Origin: Acanthococcus lagerstroemiae
Lineage: Eukaryota; Arthropoda; Insecta; Hemiptera; Eriococcidae
DNA length: 64,000 nucleotides
Assembly: GCA_031841125.1 (NCBI GenBank)
Contig: CM063112.1
Span: forward strand, 19,184,603 to 19,248,602
Reading direction: 5' to 3'
Positions 47,150 to 57,917 of this stretch are shown piece after piece. The notes under the pieces are model-generated. The model made no database searches. It was not told the DNA's origin and was given only the letters and a program-made list of their open reading frames with translations. The position numbers and the translations under genes were made by a program. The stretch's first letter is position 1; each line of letters opens with the position of its first letter.

Positions 47150-47410
47150 ATCCATAGGAACCCCGCTCACAATTCCTCGTAGAACACCACAGGCAAAAGA
47201 TCCTAGAGAACGCAAACCCACCTCCAGGAAGACAGGTAAACGTCAAGACAGGCACCACCACTAGCACCCTTAACATCCACACAGAGCAGAAAAAGAGAAG
47301 GACCCCGAGCGCAGAGTTACGTATAATTTTGGATTTTTTAGAGTGGTTGTGTTGACCAAAAGGAGTGGATACCATATTTCTAAAGCCCCTGGATCCGCCA
47401 AAAGGGGCTC
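47150..47410 (+). repeat. Dispersed repeat E, copy 2
   Basis: Direct-orientation match to 2195-2442, ending in CCCCTGGATCCGCCAAAAGGGGC. A + strand open frame entering from 47034 (ending at 47264) is rich in Arg, Pro and Thr and could be the tail of a retroelement protein. I could not assign it. Confidence 0.6.
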
Positions 47411-48015
47411 ATTAAATAAAAATTAAACATATAACCACTGGGGTGTCCGTTATTTTCCGAAATTGGGAAAGTTGGGTGGGCTACCCCCTGAATTTGTTTC
47501 TTACCACGGATTTCGAGCAATATTGAATAATATTAACCAGTGCCGCAAACTGCTGGAAGTTTAAAACGGGATTTACATAAGGATTTTGCCTTCATGACGA
47601 AATGGGTGGAAAAGTGTAGTTTTCAGGTCATTCCATTATATAAGGGATGAACTTTTGAACGTTTTGAAGAAAATAAAATGGTTCTAGTATTGCGAAAATT
47701 TGAATATGAATGTTGACATTTTTTTCTGCAAATATGTGCAGTACTGAATAATTTGAGCCCGGCGTGGTTCACGAAACATATAAGGATATAGGATGTTTGG
47801 AAGTTTCAATGTAGAAATTTTCAAAAACGGGGTAACACTGATAGTACTGAGAATACATGTAATTGAACGGGAAAATTCACGGGTAATGGGTGGGGCATCT
47901 TTGATCGTGAATACGTAAACATTTTATGTGTAAAAAATCGCACACATTTATTGCATAGTAAGTAGTACATAAAATATGCAGAATAATAATTTAAAAAAAA
48001 GTTAACATGTGCACA

Positions 48016-48360
48016 CAGGGACGTACCAATAATGGGGGATAGGGAGGCAACTTACCTCCCCCACCCGTAGAAATTTTTCACTTAGCAGTTGGGAAAATTT
48101 ACTATTTCAGTCAGGCGAGTTTTGCTTTGATACTTGGAAATTGAGTTGAGAAGTTGGGAAAACCCAGCAAAGTCAAAAGGTTTTTCTTCTTTTGAATTGA
48201 TACTTGGGAATTTTCAGTTGAGTCGGTTGGGAAAATCCAACAGGTCAAACGTTTTTTTTTTCTTCTTTTTTTGCTTTGAATACTTGGGAATTCTGAGTTG
48301 AGCCATTTGGGACTTCCACAATTTTTATTCTCCCCGGAAAAACTCTTCGGCACGTCCCTG
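48016..48360 (+). mobile_element. hAT-like MITE family M1, copy 3
   Basis: CAGGGACGTACCAAT at the left, TCGGCACGTCCCTG at the right. The flanks TGTGCACA (48008-48015) and TCTGCACA (48361-48368) match at 7 of 8 bases. The interior has CAGTTGGGAAAAT, TTTCAGTCAGGCGAGTT, then three GATACTTGG(G)AATT modules separated by T/A runs. Confidence 0.9.
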
Positions 48361-48440
48361 TCTGCACAGAGACGTAAAATATACATGTATTTTTAAGAGT
48401 CCCACTACAATCTCTATGAGTCCATTGAACCAATGAGAAA

Positions 48441-48653
48441 CAGTATTACCAGATTTGATACATTTGTACCAAACCTGATAAATCTCAACAATTCCGGTAC
48501 ATTTTGGTACATTTTAAAAATGTTGACCAAAAAATTCTTCTACATTTTTGTACAATTGAACATTTTATTTGGTACATTTCGTTTGGAATCTGTTACAACT
48601 TGGAAAATTTCTTGCTGATGGTTCATTTTTCAACTTTCCGTCTGGCAACACTG
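48441..48653. mobile_element. MITE with CAGTGTTGCCAGA-type ends
   Basis: CAGTATTACCAGATTTGATAC on the left and GTCTGGCAACACTG on the right are inverted relatives of a CAGTGTTGCCAGA terminus. The interior repeats TTGGTACATTTT. The flanking octamers ATGAGAAA and TCAAGAAA match at only 5 of 8 bases. Confidence 0.6.
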
Positions 48654-48659
48654 TCAAGA

Positions 48660-50035
48660 AAAGCAACATTCTTGGCATCTAGAAAGTACATAAATGGAGA
48701 ATTAATAAATGCACGCTATCAATATTACCCCATTTTTGAAATCCTCGAATCCTACAGCTTCAATGCGATACATATAACATTTTACTTTTTCACACAAATA
48801 ACACATCTGATTACTCGCTTCTATCTGCAGCCGATAACAACAGTAACATGAAAACAAAATCTTCATTACGAACCGGTACCGCTCACTTTTGTTTGAACAA
48901 AACTTTTAGTAAACTTGCTATTCTAAATTATTTACCTATGAATTATGAAAACATAACAAACATCACACCAAGTAAAGAAGATAGACTGAACACTCCCCTT
49001 TTGAACAAGACGAAACGAGCACTGTAACTTCATTAATTCGGCCGCTAGAGCCCGGGATAGTTGAAAAAACATAGTTATCAAAGTTACCCCTGGATTATCA
49101 ATGTTACCCCCATTCTGGTATTCAAATTGGGAAATTCTGCTATTTCACTAATGAGACACTTTTTATACTTTTTTTATTTCTGATGTTTAATCCGCTATAA
49201 CATATAAAACATGTATAAGCAGTGGCAGATCAAAGAGGGCTACAGGAGCCGCTCCCCCTTTTCATCCTCCTGTTTTAAATTTACATCGGATTGAGAAAAT
49301 GATCAAAATTTTGCCGATTATTCAGTACTACAGAAAGAGATTTCTAACTCTGAGAACTCCCCCTCCCCACCACACTTCAAGGATCCGTCAGTATTATGTA
49401 AATGTGTAAAGGATTCTTCGTTCTAATTGCAAACTGTATCTGCAAGCTTGTATCTAAAACACATCCAAAATGGATATCTACCAAATCAGAAAACATATTT
49501 TAAAATTAGTGACTAGACAACATTTTAGATTGTTCAACTTTTCAAGATGATAACACTCATGTCAGTTTTCTCCATTTCAAGGGGGAAATTAAAATTTCAA
49601 AGTTCAGCGGCTCAGAAAATTACGTTCTGATAGACAGTTGGGGTTTTCAGAATTCAAGCAGAAATTCGGATTTGAAAGCCTCATGTGATATTATCGTGTG
49701 AGACAGACACTGAAGTTGTAGGTACAAAAATAGATTATTCTGCAGTTTGAAACTGAAAATCAAAATTTCGCATTTTCTTTAATTGTCTTAACTCAATTTT
49801 AATTATTCACTTCCAATATTCTACTCATCTGCTATCCGCGTCCATCAAAGTCGACATAATTTTGGAAATTTAATTTTTCTTCGAATCAAAATATGATTTT
49901 CTTCTGGAACTGATACGATAAACATAATTCTAGAATAGCTTACTTTTCCTACTCTAAATATTAATATTATGAAGAAACTTTCCTCTCAAATGCCTCTAAA
50001 TTTGGATTAAAAACAGATATGAGCTAAGCCCTATC
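48660..50035. other. No gene seen
   Basis: AT-rich sequence with no supported coding frames or repeats shared with the rest of the window. Confidence 0.35.
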
Positions 50036-50039
50036 TAAA

Positions 50040-50680
50040 TTATGATCGAAGTTGATTATGAATTGCCAGAATATTCAACAACAATCTGCGGAGGAGGAGC
50101 ATCAAAATTTAGAGAGATGGACGACTTTTGTCCATGACGATAGACATCTGCGAAAACATTGATATCCATGACTACGGATAAAACTAGTTCAAGAATTTCC
50201 TTTTCCACGGAATTTTCGAAAATTGTGCCATCACATGCGCCAACAACCACGATCTGGCACCTGTATCGTGTTCAGAGATGAAAACTGTCAAACTGTCCCA
50301 GTATTGTCATTTGCTGCGCTGAGAAATGTATAAGGGACATATATATCTTTGCACCACAGGTTGACCACGACCGTGGACTGAAAACCCTCGAAACAGAACT
50401 TTACACCATCTCTTCTGGAAATGTGACGTCACTGACAGCAAATTGAACTTCTTCGTACTTTCAATCTGATAATAATGCCACTTCATTAGGATGATACAAC
50501 TTGAAACAAAAATTTAAAATAATATAACAGGTATTGAGACAAGACAGTAACATCCACGATGATGGACGCAGCTCCCTATGTTTTTTCCATTTAACAGATG
50601 GTAATTATCCTATCTGACGAATTGGCTGATAGAATTCATCGCGGATGTTATTATGTAACCCAAAATACCCCCCTCCTTCA
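50040..50680 (-). mobile_element. Dispersed element family A, copy 4 (inverted)
   Basis: The reverse complement follows copy 1: GTCCATCATCGTGGATG, TTTTCAGTCCACGGTCGTGG, GATCGTGGTTGTTGGCGC and the terminal GCATCAAAATTTAGAGAGA block. Terminal repeats are not clear, so the copy is probably truncated at both ends. Confidence 0.68.
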
Positions 50681-51157
50681 GAAGAAATCGAAATTTATGG
50701 TTTAAAATTTACTGACAAGCAAACATTCTCAGTCTCTGGAGAAAGCCCTCCAGAAGATTCACTGATACGAGATACTTCAGTCGAACTAGGAAAATTCCTG
50801 TGTCCTGGTGAATTTCACATACTTGCAGAATGCGATCGAAGACCCCTTCCAACAGCTAACAGACCGACAGGCTCGATACTGGAACTGTATATCGTCCAAA
50901 ATGAGGTTAACGATACCTTGACGTAGGTATAAACCTACAACTGCACTGCGTAAGGGGCCGAAATACGAGGCGTGAACCGCGGAAAATCCCAACGCGAGCT
51001 TTTCGACAAGAAAGTCAATACCGCAGTGACCATCGTTCGCCTCTCGACGGCGGCACGTTCTCGTTATTCGTTTTGCCGCAGCAGCGAGCGCTTATGAATG
51101 AAGTGCCATCTTTGTTTCTACGTCCGACTAACGGATGATATTAATTTTTCGTTTCAG

Positions 51158-51289
51158 ACGTCACCGATGTCCGCACACGCCGGTAAACGAAGGTCCCATC
51201 ATTACTCACTACGAGGACGAAGATACAACGAAGACCTCGGTGACCAAGCAGGAGTTCCAGGCGTTCTCCAGCACGCAGCGGCAAGAAGC
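51158..51289 (+). CDS. Repeat-protein gene, upstream exon (not the first)
   Basis: A 132-base exon between TTTTTCGTTTCAG and C|GTAAGT. Its first base completes a codon from an unseen upstream exon. The 43 following codons read RHRCPHTPVNEGPIITHYED and, after a short acidic stretch, a Thr/Lys/Gln-rich KTSVTKQEFQAF segment. It ends with two bases that the next exon (56177) completes to Ala without a frame break, which is the main evidence that both belong to one transcript. It contains no DNL unit, so it is a non-repetitive region preceding the array. The upstream exon must end in phase 2 and could not be located in the window. A rival frame is open (SPMSAHAGK...) but does not splice in frame to the repeats. 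Confidence 0.75.
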
Positions 51290-51399
51290 GTAAGTGTTGA
51301 CTACTTGGCCGAATCGTCTTTATTGGGTAAACGTTGAAAATATATGGTTGGCGAAACTGTGACAGCGAAGGAGACCTTCATTCCTTCATGATTTATATA

Positions 51400-52232
51400 C
51401 TTTGAAAACCTACTACCTGATATGCATATATTCTTTTACGCCAAAATTTTATCTTCTGCCTCCCTTCGGTGCCCCGGTTTTCAGCTTTGAGTCAAACTGA
51501 TGCCGAAAATGAATTCAGAGACCTTAAAAACCTACAATTTGGTATGCATATTTTATTTTTCAAAAATTTCTCAATCCTCCCCTCGGTGCCACAATTTTCA
51601 ACTCGAGGTCAAATTGGTACCAAAAATGAATTCAGCTACTTTGAAAACGAACTATTTGATATGAATCTTGTATTTCTCAAGAATATCATATCCTCTCCCC
51701 CCGGTGGCAGAATTTGAAACTCGAGAGCAGGTGGTACCAAAAATGAATCAGCAACTCTGAGAACCTAATGTTTAACATGCATGTTGTATTTCTCAAGAAT
51801 TTCATAATCTCCCGCTCCCACCCAATTTCACACTTTTAAACTTGAAAGCAGATTGCTATCAAAAATGAATTAATCGACTTTGAAAACCTATTGTTTGATA
51901 TGCATGTTGTATTTCTCAAGAATTTCATAGCCTCCCATCCCCACCCGATGCCACAATTTTAAGCCCGAGAACAGATTGCACCAAAAATGAATTCAACTAC
52001 TTTACAAACCTGTTGTTTGATACGGATACTTTCATAATTCGCCCACCCCGATTCCCACAATAAATTTCTAACTCGAACGCAGATTGATACCAATACTGAA
52101 TTCTGCAACCTCGAAAATCTACTATTTGGAATGCATATTGTATTTCTTAGAAATTTTGCCTTGCTGCTCCCTCCCCGGTGCTACAATCTTAACCTTATCG
52201 TCAAATTTATACCAAACGAAATTCAGTGCCCC
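51400..52232 (+). repeat. About seven-copy tandem array, about 120 bp, in intron
   Basis: Units begin at TTTGAAAACCTACT-like phrases near 51401, 51521, 51639, 51755, 51878, 52000 and 52110. Each continues GATATGCAT, TTGTATTTCTCAAGAATTTC, a C-rich TCCCCTCCCCGGTGCCAC block, ACTCGAG and GATTGGTACCAAAAATGAAT. The array begins about 110 bp downstream of the 51158-51289 exon, within the 4.9-kb intron. Stops occur in all frames. Confidence 0.85.
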
Positions 52233-52799
52233 CCTCCCCCCAGTAGATATGTAAATTTCATTAACTGCTCTAAATGAAAGCTCACAAATTTAATTATCAA
52301 AATACTTTCTCCAAAGCCAAAAAAAACAACAAAAAAACAAGATGAATTTACATGTGTGGTACCGGGGGGGGGGGAGTTACTGGGCTGAAAAATTTATCAG
52401 GGATGGATAAATAAGGATGCGGGGGGACGGGTTGGGATAATTATCATCCCTTCTATAGGTAAAACTTAATGGCGCCTAAAAAATGTTGAAAATTCTACGT
52501 TTCGAAAGTTGTTTTGACCCCTCCCCTGTAATATTCTTGGAGGTGGATACGAAAAAATTGAGAAAAATATTTTTTGTGTAGATTCTGAAGAGCTTCAATT
52601 TTTGTACTGACCATTTTACGTGTTGGGCCATACTCGGGTCTGGTTATAAATTCAACGTCGATTTTGACTACCTGCTTTTCCACATTTGTTTGACAGGTGA
52701 GGTCCAATCCTCAAAAATGATTTTTATATCTTGCGGCACCAAAATGAAAAATTTCGGGATTTTCTGACAAAATTCATGATTTCTGTGGAATTTGGCATC

Positions 52800-53268
52800 A
52801 ATCAGCTGTATACTACCCGAGTGGCTTCGAGCTGGCGCGGCTCTAAAGCCAATTTTAATTAGATTCCGACTTCGGCTAAAGTCTTGAAATTGTTTTTGAT
52901 TCTGGCTTCAGGAAATAATTTTTCTTGCACTCCGACTCTCGTAAATAATTTTTATAAAGCACTGGCCTCGACCCTAGTTTTGGCAAAACATTTTGATAGC
53001 TGCTACTCCGGTTACCCCAAGAATGCGACTTTTGCTAACTCCCCAGCTATTTTGAAGGAGGAACAAGGGGTAGAGTGGTATGATAGAAGTCAGTGGGGTT
53101 GAGAGGCTAGAGCACAAACTGATTCCTTTTCCGGCTTCACTAAGATTGTAAAACTGGCTCCGCCTCCAGCAAATCGTTTTTCCAAGCTCCAGCTCCGGGT
53201 TCGGCGCCCATAGAAAATGGTCGACTTCGGGACTCCGAATTTTAGCTTCGGCTGGTGCCCCTCGACTT
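52800..53268 (+). repeat. Degenerate CTCCGACTTCGGCTT patch
   Basis: Recurring GACTTCGGCTAAAG, TCTGGCTTCAGG, CTCCGACTCTCG, GCTCCAGCTCCGGGTTCGG and CTTCGGGACTCCG phrases with AAATAATTTTT spacers. No frame is conserved. It lies inside the 51290-56176 intron. Confidence 0.55.
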
Positions 53269-53361
53269 ATACATTTAAATTATGCCGTAAAATGGCATCC
53301 TCGTTTGACAAAATCAAGAAAATGAAGACTTCTTTTGGTTGTCCCATGAGCAGAATTAGTA

Positions 53362-53480
53362 GGTGGTGTGGTGGGACGTATGGCGATACACGCATGCCAA
53401 AGTGGCCCCTGAGACACCGCACCCCCAGCACCGGAAACTACCTTTTCGGGCATCACATCAGTGCCGAGAGGATGAGAATT
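53362..53480 (+). repeat. Short dispersed repeat S, copy 3 (longest)
   Basis: GTGTGGTGGGACGTATGGCG, ACGCATGCCAAAGTGGCCCC, AGACACCGCACCCCCAGCAC and the ending TCACATCAGTGCCGAGAGG. Relatives at 23425 and 25322. It may derive from a tRNA-like sequence, but no A/B box pair is clear. Confidence 0.6.
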
Positions 53481-53594
53481 AGTAGGTACGAGACAATTTG
53501 AATTTCCTCTTCCTCCCCGATGAGATGATGTAGGTATGTTCCTGCACGGAGCTCGTCGATGGTCAAAAATATGAATTCACTTAACACCTCTCTG

Positions 53595-53845
53595 CAGAGA
53601 CGTGCCGATAGGGCGCAGATGGTAACTCCTCCATCCCTCTCCACCGTCGGAATGTTTTACTCAGCAGGTGGGAAAGTTTACAATTTCAGTCAGGCGAGTT
53701 GGGAAAATCTAACAAGTTGAAACTTTTTTTTTTTTTTTTGTTTTTGTTGTAATACTTGAGAATTCTGAGCTGAGTCATTTGGGACAGTTGGGATTTCTAC
53801 TTCCTCCCCCCCCCCCCCCAAGGAAAACTCTTCGATACGTCCCTG
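53595..53845 (+). mobile_element. hAT-like MITE family M1, copy 4 (intronic)
   Basis: CAGAGACGTGCCGATAGGG at the left, TTCGATACGTCCCTG at the right. The flanks CCTCTCTG (53587-53594) and CCTCTCAG (53846-53853) match at 7 of 8 bases. It has a single GGGAAAATCTAACAAG / ACTTGAGAATTCTGAG module, fewer than copies 1 and 3. Confidence 0.88.
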
Positions 53846-54779
53846 CCTCTCAGCGAAAGTACGTTATTTCATCCTTCATATGCCCTCTTCAAATTCTCAT
53901 TCGCTTATAACACTCAGAAGTATTGGTCTTTTCGTGTAGCATCAGAATCTCCTTCGTACCCCCACCCCTCCTTCTTTGGAATAAAGAATAATTTCGCATT
54001 AGGTGTCAATCTTAAAACGGACTTCGCGAGGGTGCTGAGGGCAAAGTTCCCTTAGAAGGACAAATTAAGCCTTCCAGAAAATTTGGACAGTACATTAAAA
54101 GCTTATTATTAGGAGGCTAGATCGAGTTTTTGAACAAGATAGCTCCAGTTTTCTAGATCATACGCTCCAAGTCCGCTTATGTATCAGTCACAAAGTTAAT
54201 CATCCAAATCAGACCGAAAACATGAGCCAATCACACGGCGTTAACATGGAATCTTAACTTTCATTCTCTTGAGCTTGACTATAATGACAGAAAACTGGAC
54301 GATATCAAAATCTCGAACATCGAAATCTGAGCTGTAAGCGGGATCATTATCGCGCGTTGATTCATCAATGTATGATCCAAAAAGGGGACCTAAATATTTA
54401 CTTTAGTTATAGTTTTTTTTGTTATTGTTGTTGTTTTTCTTCTTCTTCTTCTTCTTTTTTGGAGGGGGGGGGGGGCATTTTCTATTGCTTATAAGTTGAA
54501 GTATCGAACCCGTATTGCAAAATTCACAAATCAAGAACGATCATCGGTTACTCCAAAGCTATTTCTGATGAGATGGGGAGACAGGTTGGATCATGTAGTT
54601 TTTTCTTAGCCCAATAGTTTAGATATGAAGGATCATGGACATATTTGCCCCTTCAAAACTTTAGGGCGACAATGCATCATCCATATCAGAAACAGTCATA
54701 CCGATAATATAGGTTGCCTATTTCGCAGGTATAAGGCGACACGAATTTGACCTCAAGAGTACGAAGGCATTCAAAGCTC

Positions 54780-55019
54780 CGTAGAGAGAAAAAGAGGGCT
54801 TGGGGGAATTTCCACGGGCTCCCTCTCCTTTTAGCTCAATTTCTTCTTTTGTTCGATGGGAAAAAATTACAAGCTACGGGATACGAGGTTTCTTTCATGG
54901 TGTAAGGAGTGATTGCGGATTTAATGCACAGTATGATTGAAATTCTGGCCTTTTAAAAATATCGGGCCCCCTTGAAAGTCCGGGCCCAGGGTATTACCCC
55001 TCTCCCCCCTCTCGACAGG
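54780..55019 (+). repeat. Dispersed repeat G, copy 2 (intronic)
   Basis: Direct match to 41171-41420, lacking a short stretch around TGATGTAGTCGTAAGCG. It ends near CTCTCGACAGG. Confidence 0.75.
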
Positions 55020-55039
55020 ACTGGACATTCATACATATA

Positions 55040-55325
55040 ACTAACTACCAGAGAGTCTTGACGAATCTCACAAATTCTTGAAAAGATTTATGTGTTCCGA
55101 AAGTCGCAAACGAATAATTTCCAAGAGTGGTATCCAAGTCCAGTCAAGTTCAAGAGAGTCTTAAATAAACCTTGAAAATTCTAAACAATTTTAAAGGACC
55201 TCGAAAAGTCGAGATCAAGCCTTCAGGAGTCATATTCAAGTCTGGAGGAATGCTAAAAAGAGTCTTTAACAAGTTCAGAAGAGGAATTGAGTCTTAAACG
55301 AATCTTGAACAGTCTTAGCGAATAC
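55040..55325 (+). repeat. Degenerate AGTCTT patch in intron
   Basis: GAGAGTCTTGACGAATC, AAGAGAGTCTTAAATAAAC, GAGTCTTAAACGAATCTTG and AACAGTCTTAGCG recur. Same class as 21985-22245. A G-rich run follows. Confidence 0.6.
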
Positions 55326-55329
55326 TTTT

Positions 55330-56170
55330 TCCATGGGGGGGGGGGAGGAGGAGGAGGAGATATTTCTGATGGTATTATCCCGCAACAATTTCTTGTCAAA
55401 CAAGAAAGAAATTAATTGATTAATTTAAAAAAATTGTGTCATTGAAATTGGGTGCAAATAATGAGTTGTGCTCCTTCGTATACCTACCACTGTTTTTGAT
55501 TTTCTTAATTCATTTCCTTTAAAAATTTTTCTTCAAACTGCTGTCATTACAAACTTTCAGAGGAAATCATATTTAGCAGCAACTTTTCCAGGGGGGAGGT
55601 GAGTACTTGCTCTTCTGCCCTCCAGGATCGCCACCACATTGATATTATAATAAACATATTAGAAATTTCCCGAAAATTGTGAAGAAGTTTGATAAAATAC
55701 TCGTACTTCAGAAGTTATTTTAATTTTCAACTTTAACAAAAAGATATTCAGTAGCAATAATGGAGAGAGATCTTGAGGGTTCGGGATGAATACCCTCACA
55801 TACAAAAAACTTCAAAAAAAATTGACATTTTTTCTTCTTTTCAAAAAATAAGGTTTTTACCTACAAATTTTAATTCCTAAGAAAAAAATCGGTTATTTTT
55901 ATACAAAATAATGCCCCCTCCCCCATTAAATGAGCGATATCAGCAGTACGAACCGTTGAAAACTAGAAAACTCTTAAATATTTTTATCATCATGAGAACA
56001 AAAAATAATTATATAAGTACTCAGGAAGGGAAAGGGGAGTGAATACTGAAATTCGTACATATTCTGAGTAGCTCCTCCCAGGATTGCTTCCTGGACCCGC
56101 TAATTAGTTTAAGGACTACGTGTATTTCCTAATTACTCATGATCGGAGATTTTCAAAGTTAATTTACTAT
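55330..56170. other. Intron remainder, nothing recognised
   Basis: AT-rich intron sequence up to the TTTACTATTTTCAG acceptor, with no repeats shared elsewhere that I could see. Confidence 0.4.
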
Positions 56171-56176
56171 TTTCAG

Positions 56177-57273
56177 TTTCCACATCGAGGACAACCTGCA
56201 CCTGGAAGGCGATTACAAATTAGAGCGTCGCGAGGAGTTCACGGCTCTCTATGGCGAACGCGAACCGATGCGAAAACCGACCGACAATCTAAAACTCGAA
56301 GGCGATTTCGAAAGACCAACCCCGGCCGCGATATTGCCTGCCGAGCGTCCGAAACCAATCAGGCCGTCCGACAATCTCAAACCGGAAGGAGAATTCGATC
56401 GCCCGAAACCAAAAGAAGTCTTACCAGGAGAACGACCGAAGCAAGTCAGACCCTCAGATAACCTCAGACCGGAAGGCGAGTTCGAACGGCCAAAACCAAA
56501 GGAAGTCTTACCAGGTGAAAGACCAAAGCAAGTCAGACCCTCAGATAACCTCAGACCGGAAGGCGAGTTCGAACGGCCAAAACCGAAGGAAGTCTTGCCA
56601 GGGGAAAGACCAAAACCAGTCAGGCCCTCTGATAATCTAAGACCGGAAGGCGAATTTGAAAGACCTAAGCCGAAAGAAGTCTTGTCCGGAGAACGACCGA
56701 AGCAAGTTAGACCGTCTGACAATCTCAGACCAGAAGGCGAGTTTGAAAGGCCAAAACCGAAAGAAGTCTTGCCGGGAGAACGGCCAAAGCCTGTCAAACC
56801 CTCTGACAACCTCAGACCAGAAGGTGAATTCGACAGGCCAAAACCAAAAGAGGTTTTACCAGGAGAACGACCAAAGGCTGTGAAACCTTCCGATAATTTA
56901 AAACCAGAAGGCGAATTCGAGCGTCCTAAACCGAAAGAAGTGCTACCAGGGGAACGCCCAAAACCAGTCAAGCCGTCTGATAATCTCAAACCAGAGGGAG
57001 AGTTCGACCGGCCCAAACCAAAAGAAGTACTTCCGTCCGAAAGGCCCAAACCGATCAAGCCAACCGACAATCTGAAACCGGAAGGCGAATTCGTGAGACC
57101 GACACCAACCGAGCTAGTTCCGGTAGAGCGGCCAAAACAAATCAAACCAGAGGATAACCTCAGGCCAGAGGGAGAGTTCTTCGGACAGCGTGTCATCACC
57201 GAGTTCACACGAGGAGAACGAGCTGAGATCCATCGACACACTGATAATCTCATTACTGGTGGCACATTCACGG
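56177..57273 (+). CDS. Repeat-protein gene, exon with about 12 DNL-EG-F repeats
   Basis: A 1,097-base exon between TTTACTATTTTCAG and CACGG|GTAAGT. Its first base completes an Ala codon, 365 codons follow, and it ends in phase 1. The peptide opens FHIEDNLHLEGDYKLERREE, then runs through 29-residue units of the form DNLRPEGEFERPKPKEVLPG followed by ERPKQVRPS. Units 3-8 are nearly identical in protein and DNA (87-bp period, for example ccctcagata at 56451 and 56538), which points to recent unit duplication. Later units (from about 57080) diverge toward TELVPVERPK and ITEFTRGERAE. The composition is rich in Pro, Glu, Lys, Arg and Val, with no membrane segment or known domain, suggesting an extended disordered chain. 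The exon is visibly more GC-rich than its surroundings. Function unknown. Confidence 0.93.
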
Positions 57274-57292
57274 GTAAGTCACTTTGTTGTTG

Positions 57293-57542
57293 CAGTGGCG
57301 TAGCCAGGGGGATTAAGGGGATGAATCGCCCCCCCCCTTGAGAGGAGAATTTTTTACATGCTGGCAGCATCACAGTAAATGCGCGAAATGAAATTCAAAT
57401 TCATATGCATAATTGAAGTTGAAAAGCACAACATACTGATACGTCAATGTAAAAATATACAGTTCATATTAGGTGTACCCCCCCCCCCGCCCATAATTTT
57501 GCTGATCTCCTCTCCTTTAGAGAAATCCTGGCTACGCCACTG
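57293..57542. mobile_element. hAT-like MITE M6 in intron
   Basis: Perfect 16-bp inverted ends CAGTGGCGTAGCCAGG and CCTGGCTACGCCACTG enclose 250 bp. The octamers outside (TGTTGTTG and ATTTGATG) match at only 5 of 8 bases, so the target duplication is doubtful. It begins 20 bp after the 57273 splice donor. Confidence 0.82.
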
Positions 57543-57692
57543 ATTTGATGAGGCCGTTTCGAGTACGAAATGGTGGATTGCAGTCCTCCCTCTCCGTGGC
57601 TGCATCTGGTAGAATATGGTGCTGATTTTGTACGAGCTAAGTACTTATCCGTTTAAGTGATGGCTAAACTTATCCATGTTCAACTGTTGCAG

Positions 57693-57898
57693 CCGAAACC
57701 ACCCAACAAGTAGAATTTACAGGCGAACGAGTTGAACGACCTGTTCTGATCAGACGTAACACGTTTACCAAGTTGGAAGGAGACATCATAACAGAGACTA
57801 CCAGCTCTGTGGACTTCAGGCAGCATGAAACCGTAGAACGAACTACGTCAGTACGACCCAAAGATAGTACCATAGTCTTGGGTGAAGAAACATTGCAG
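57693..57898 (+). CDS. Repeat-protein gene, short linker exon
   Basis: A 206-base exon between CAACTGTTGCAG and TTGCAG|GTATAT. Two bases complete an Ala codon with the preceding exon, and 68 codons follow, ending in phase 0. The peptide (ETTQQVEFTGERVERPVLIR, then NTFTKLEGDIITE) keeps the spacing of the repeat (N-x-F-x-K-x-E-G-D) but has lost the DNL-PEG consensus and gained Thr and Ser. The run VERTTSVRPKDSTIVLGEE corresponds to the AERPK-KP half. It is therefore a diverged unit joining the two large arrays. Splice phase agreement on both sides is the main support. Confidence 0.85.
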
Positions 57899-57917
57899 GT
57901 ATATAACTCACTTGAAA

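Noticed and set aside
57293..57542. Clean 8-bp target duplication for MITE M6
   Set aside because: The octamers outside the perfect inverted ends agree at only 5 of 8 bases, so I keep the element call but not the duplication.
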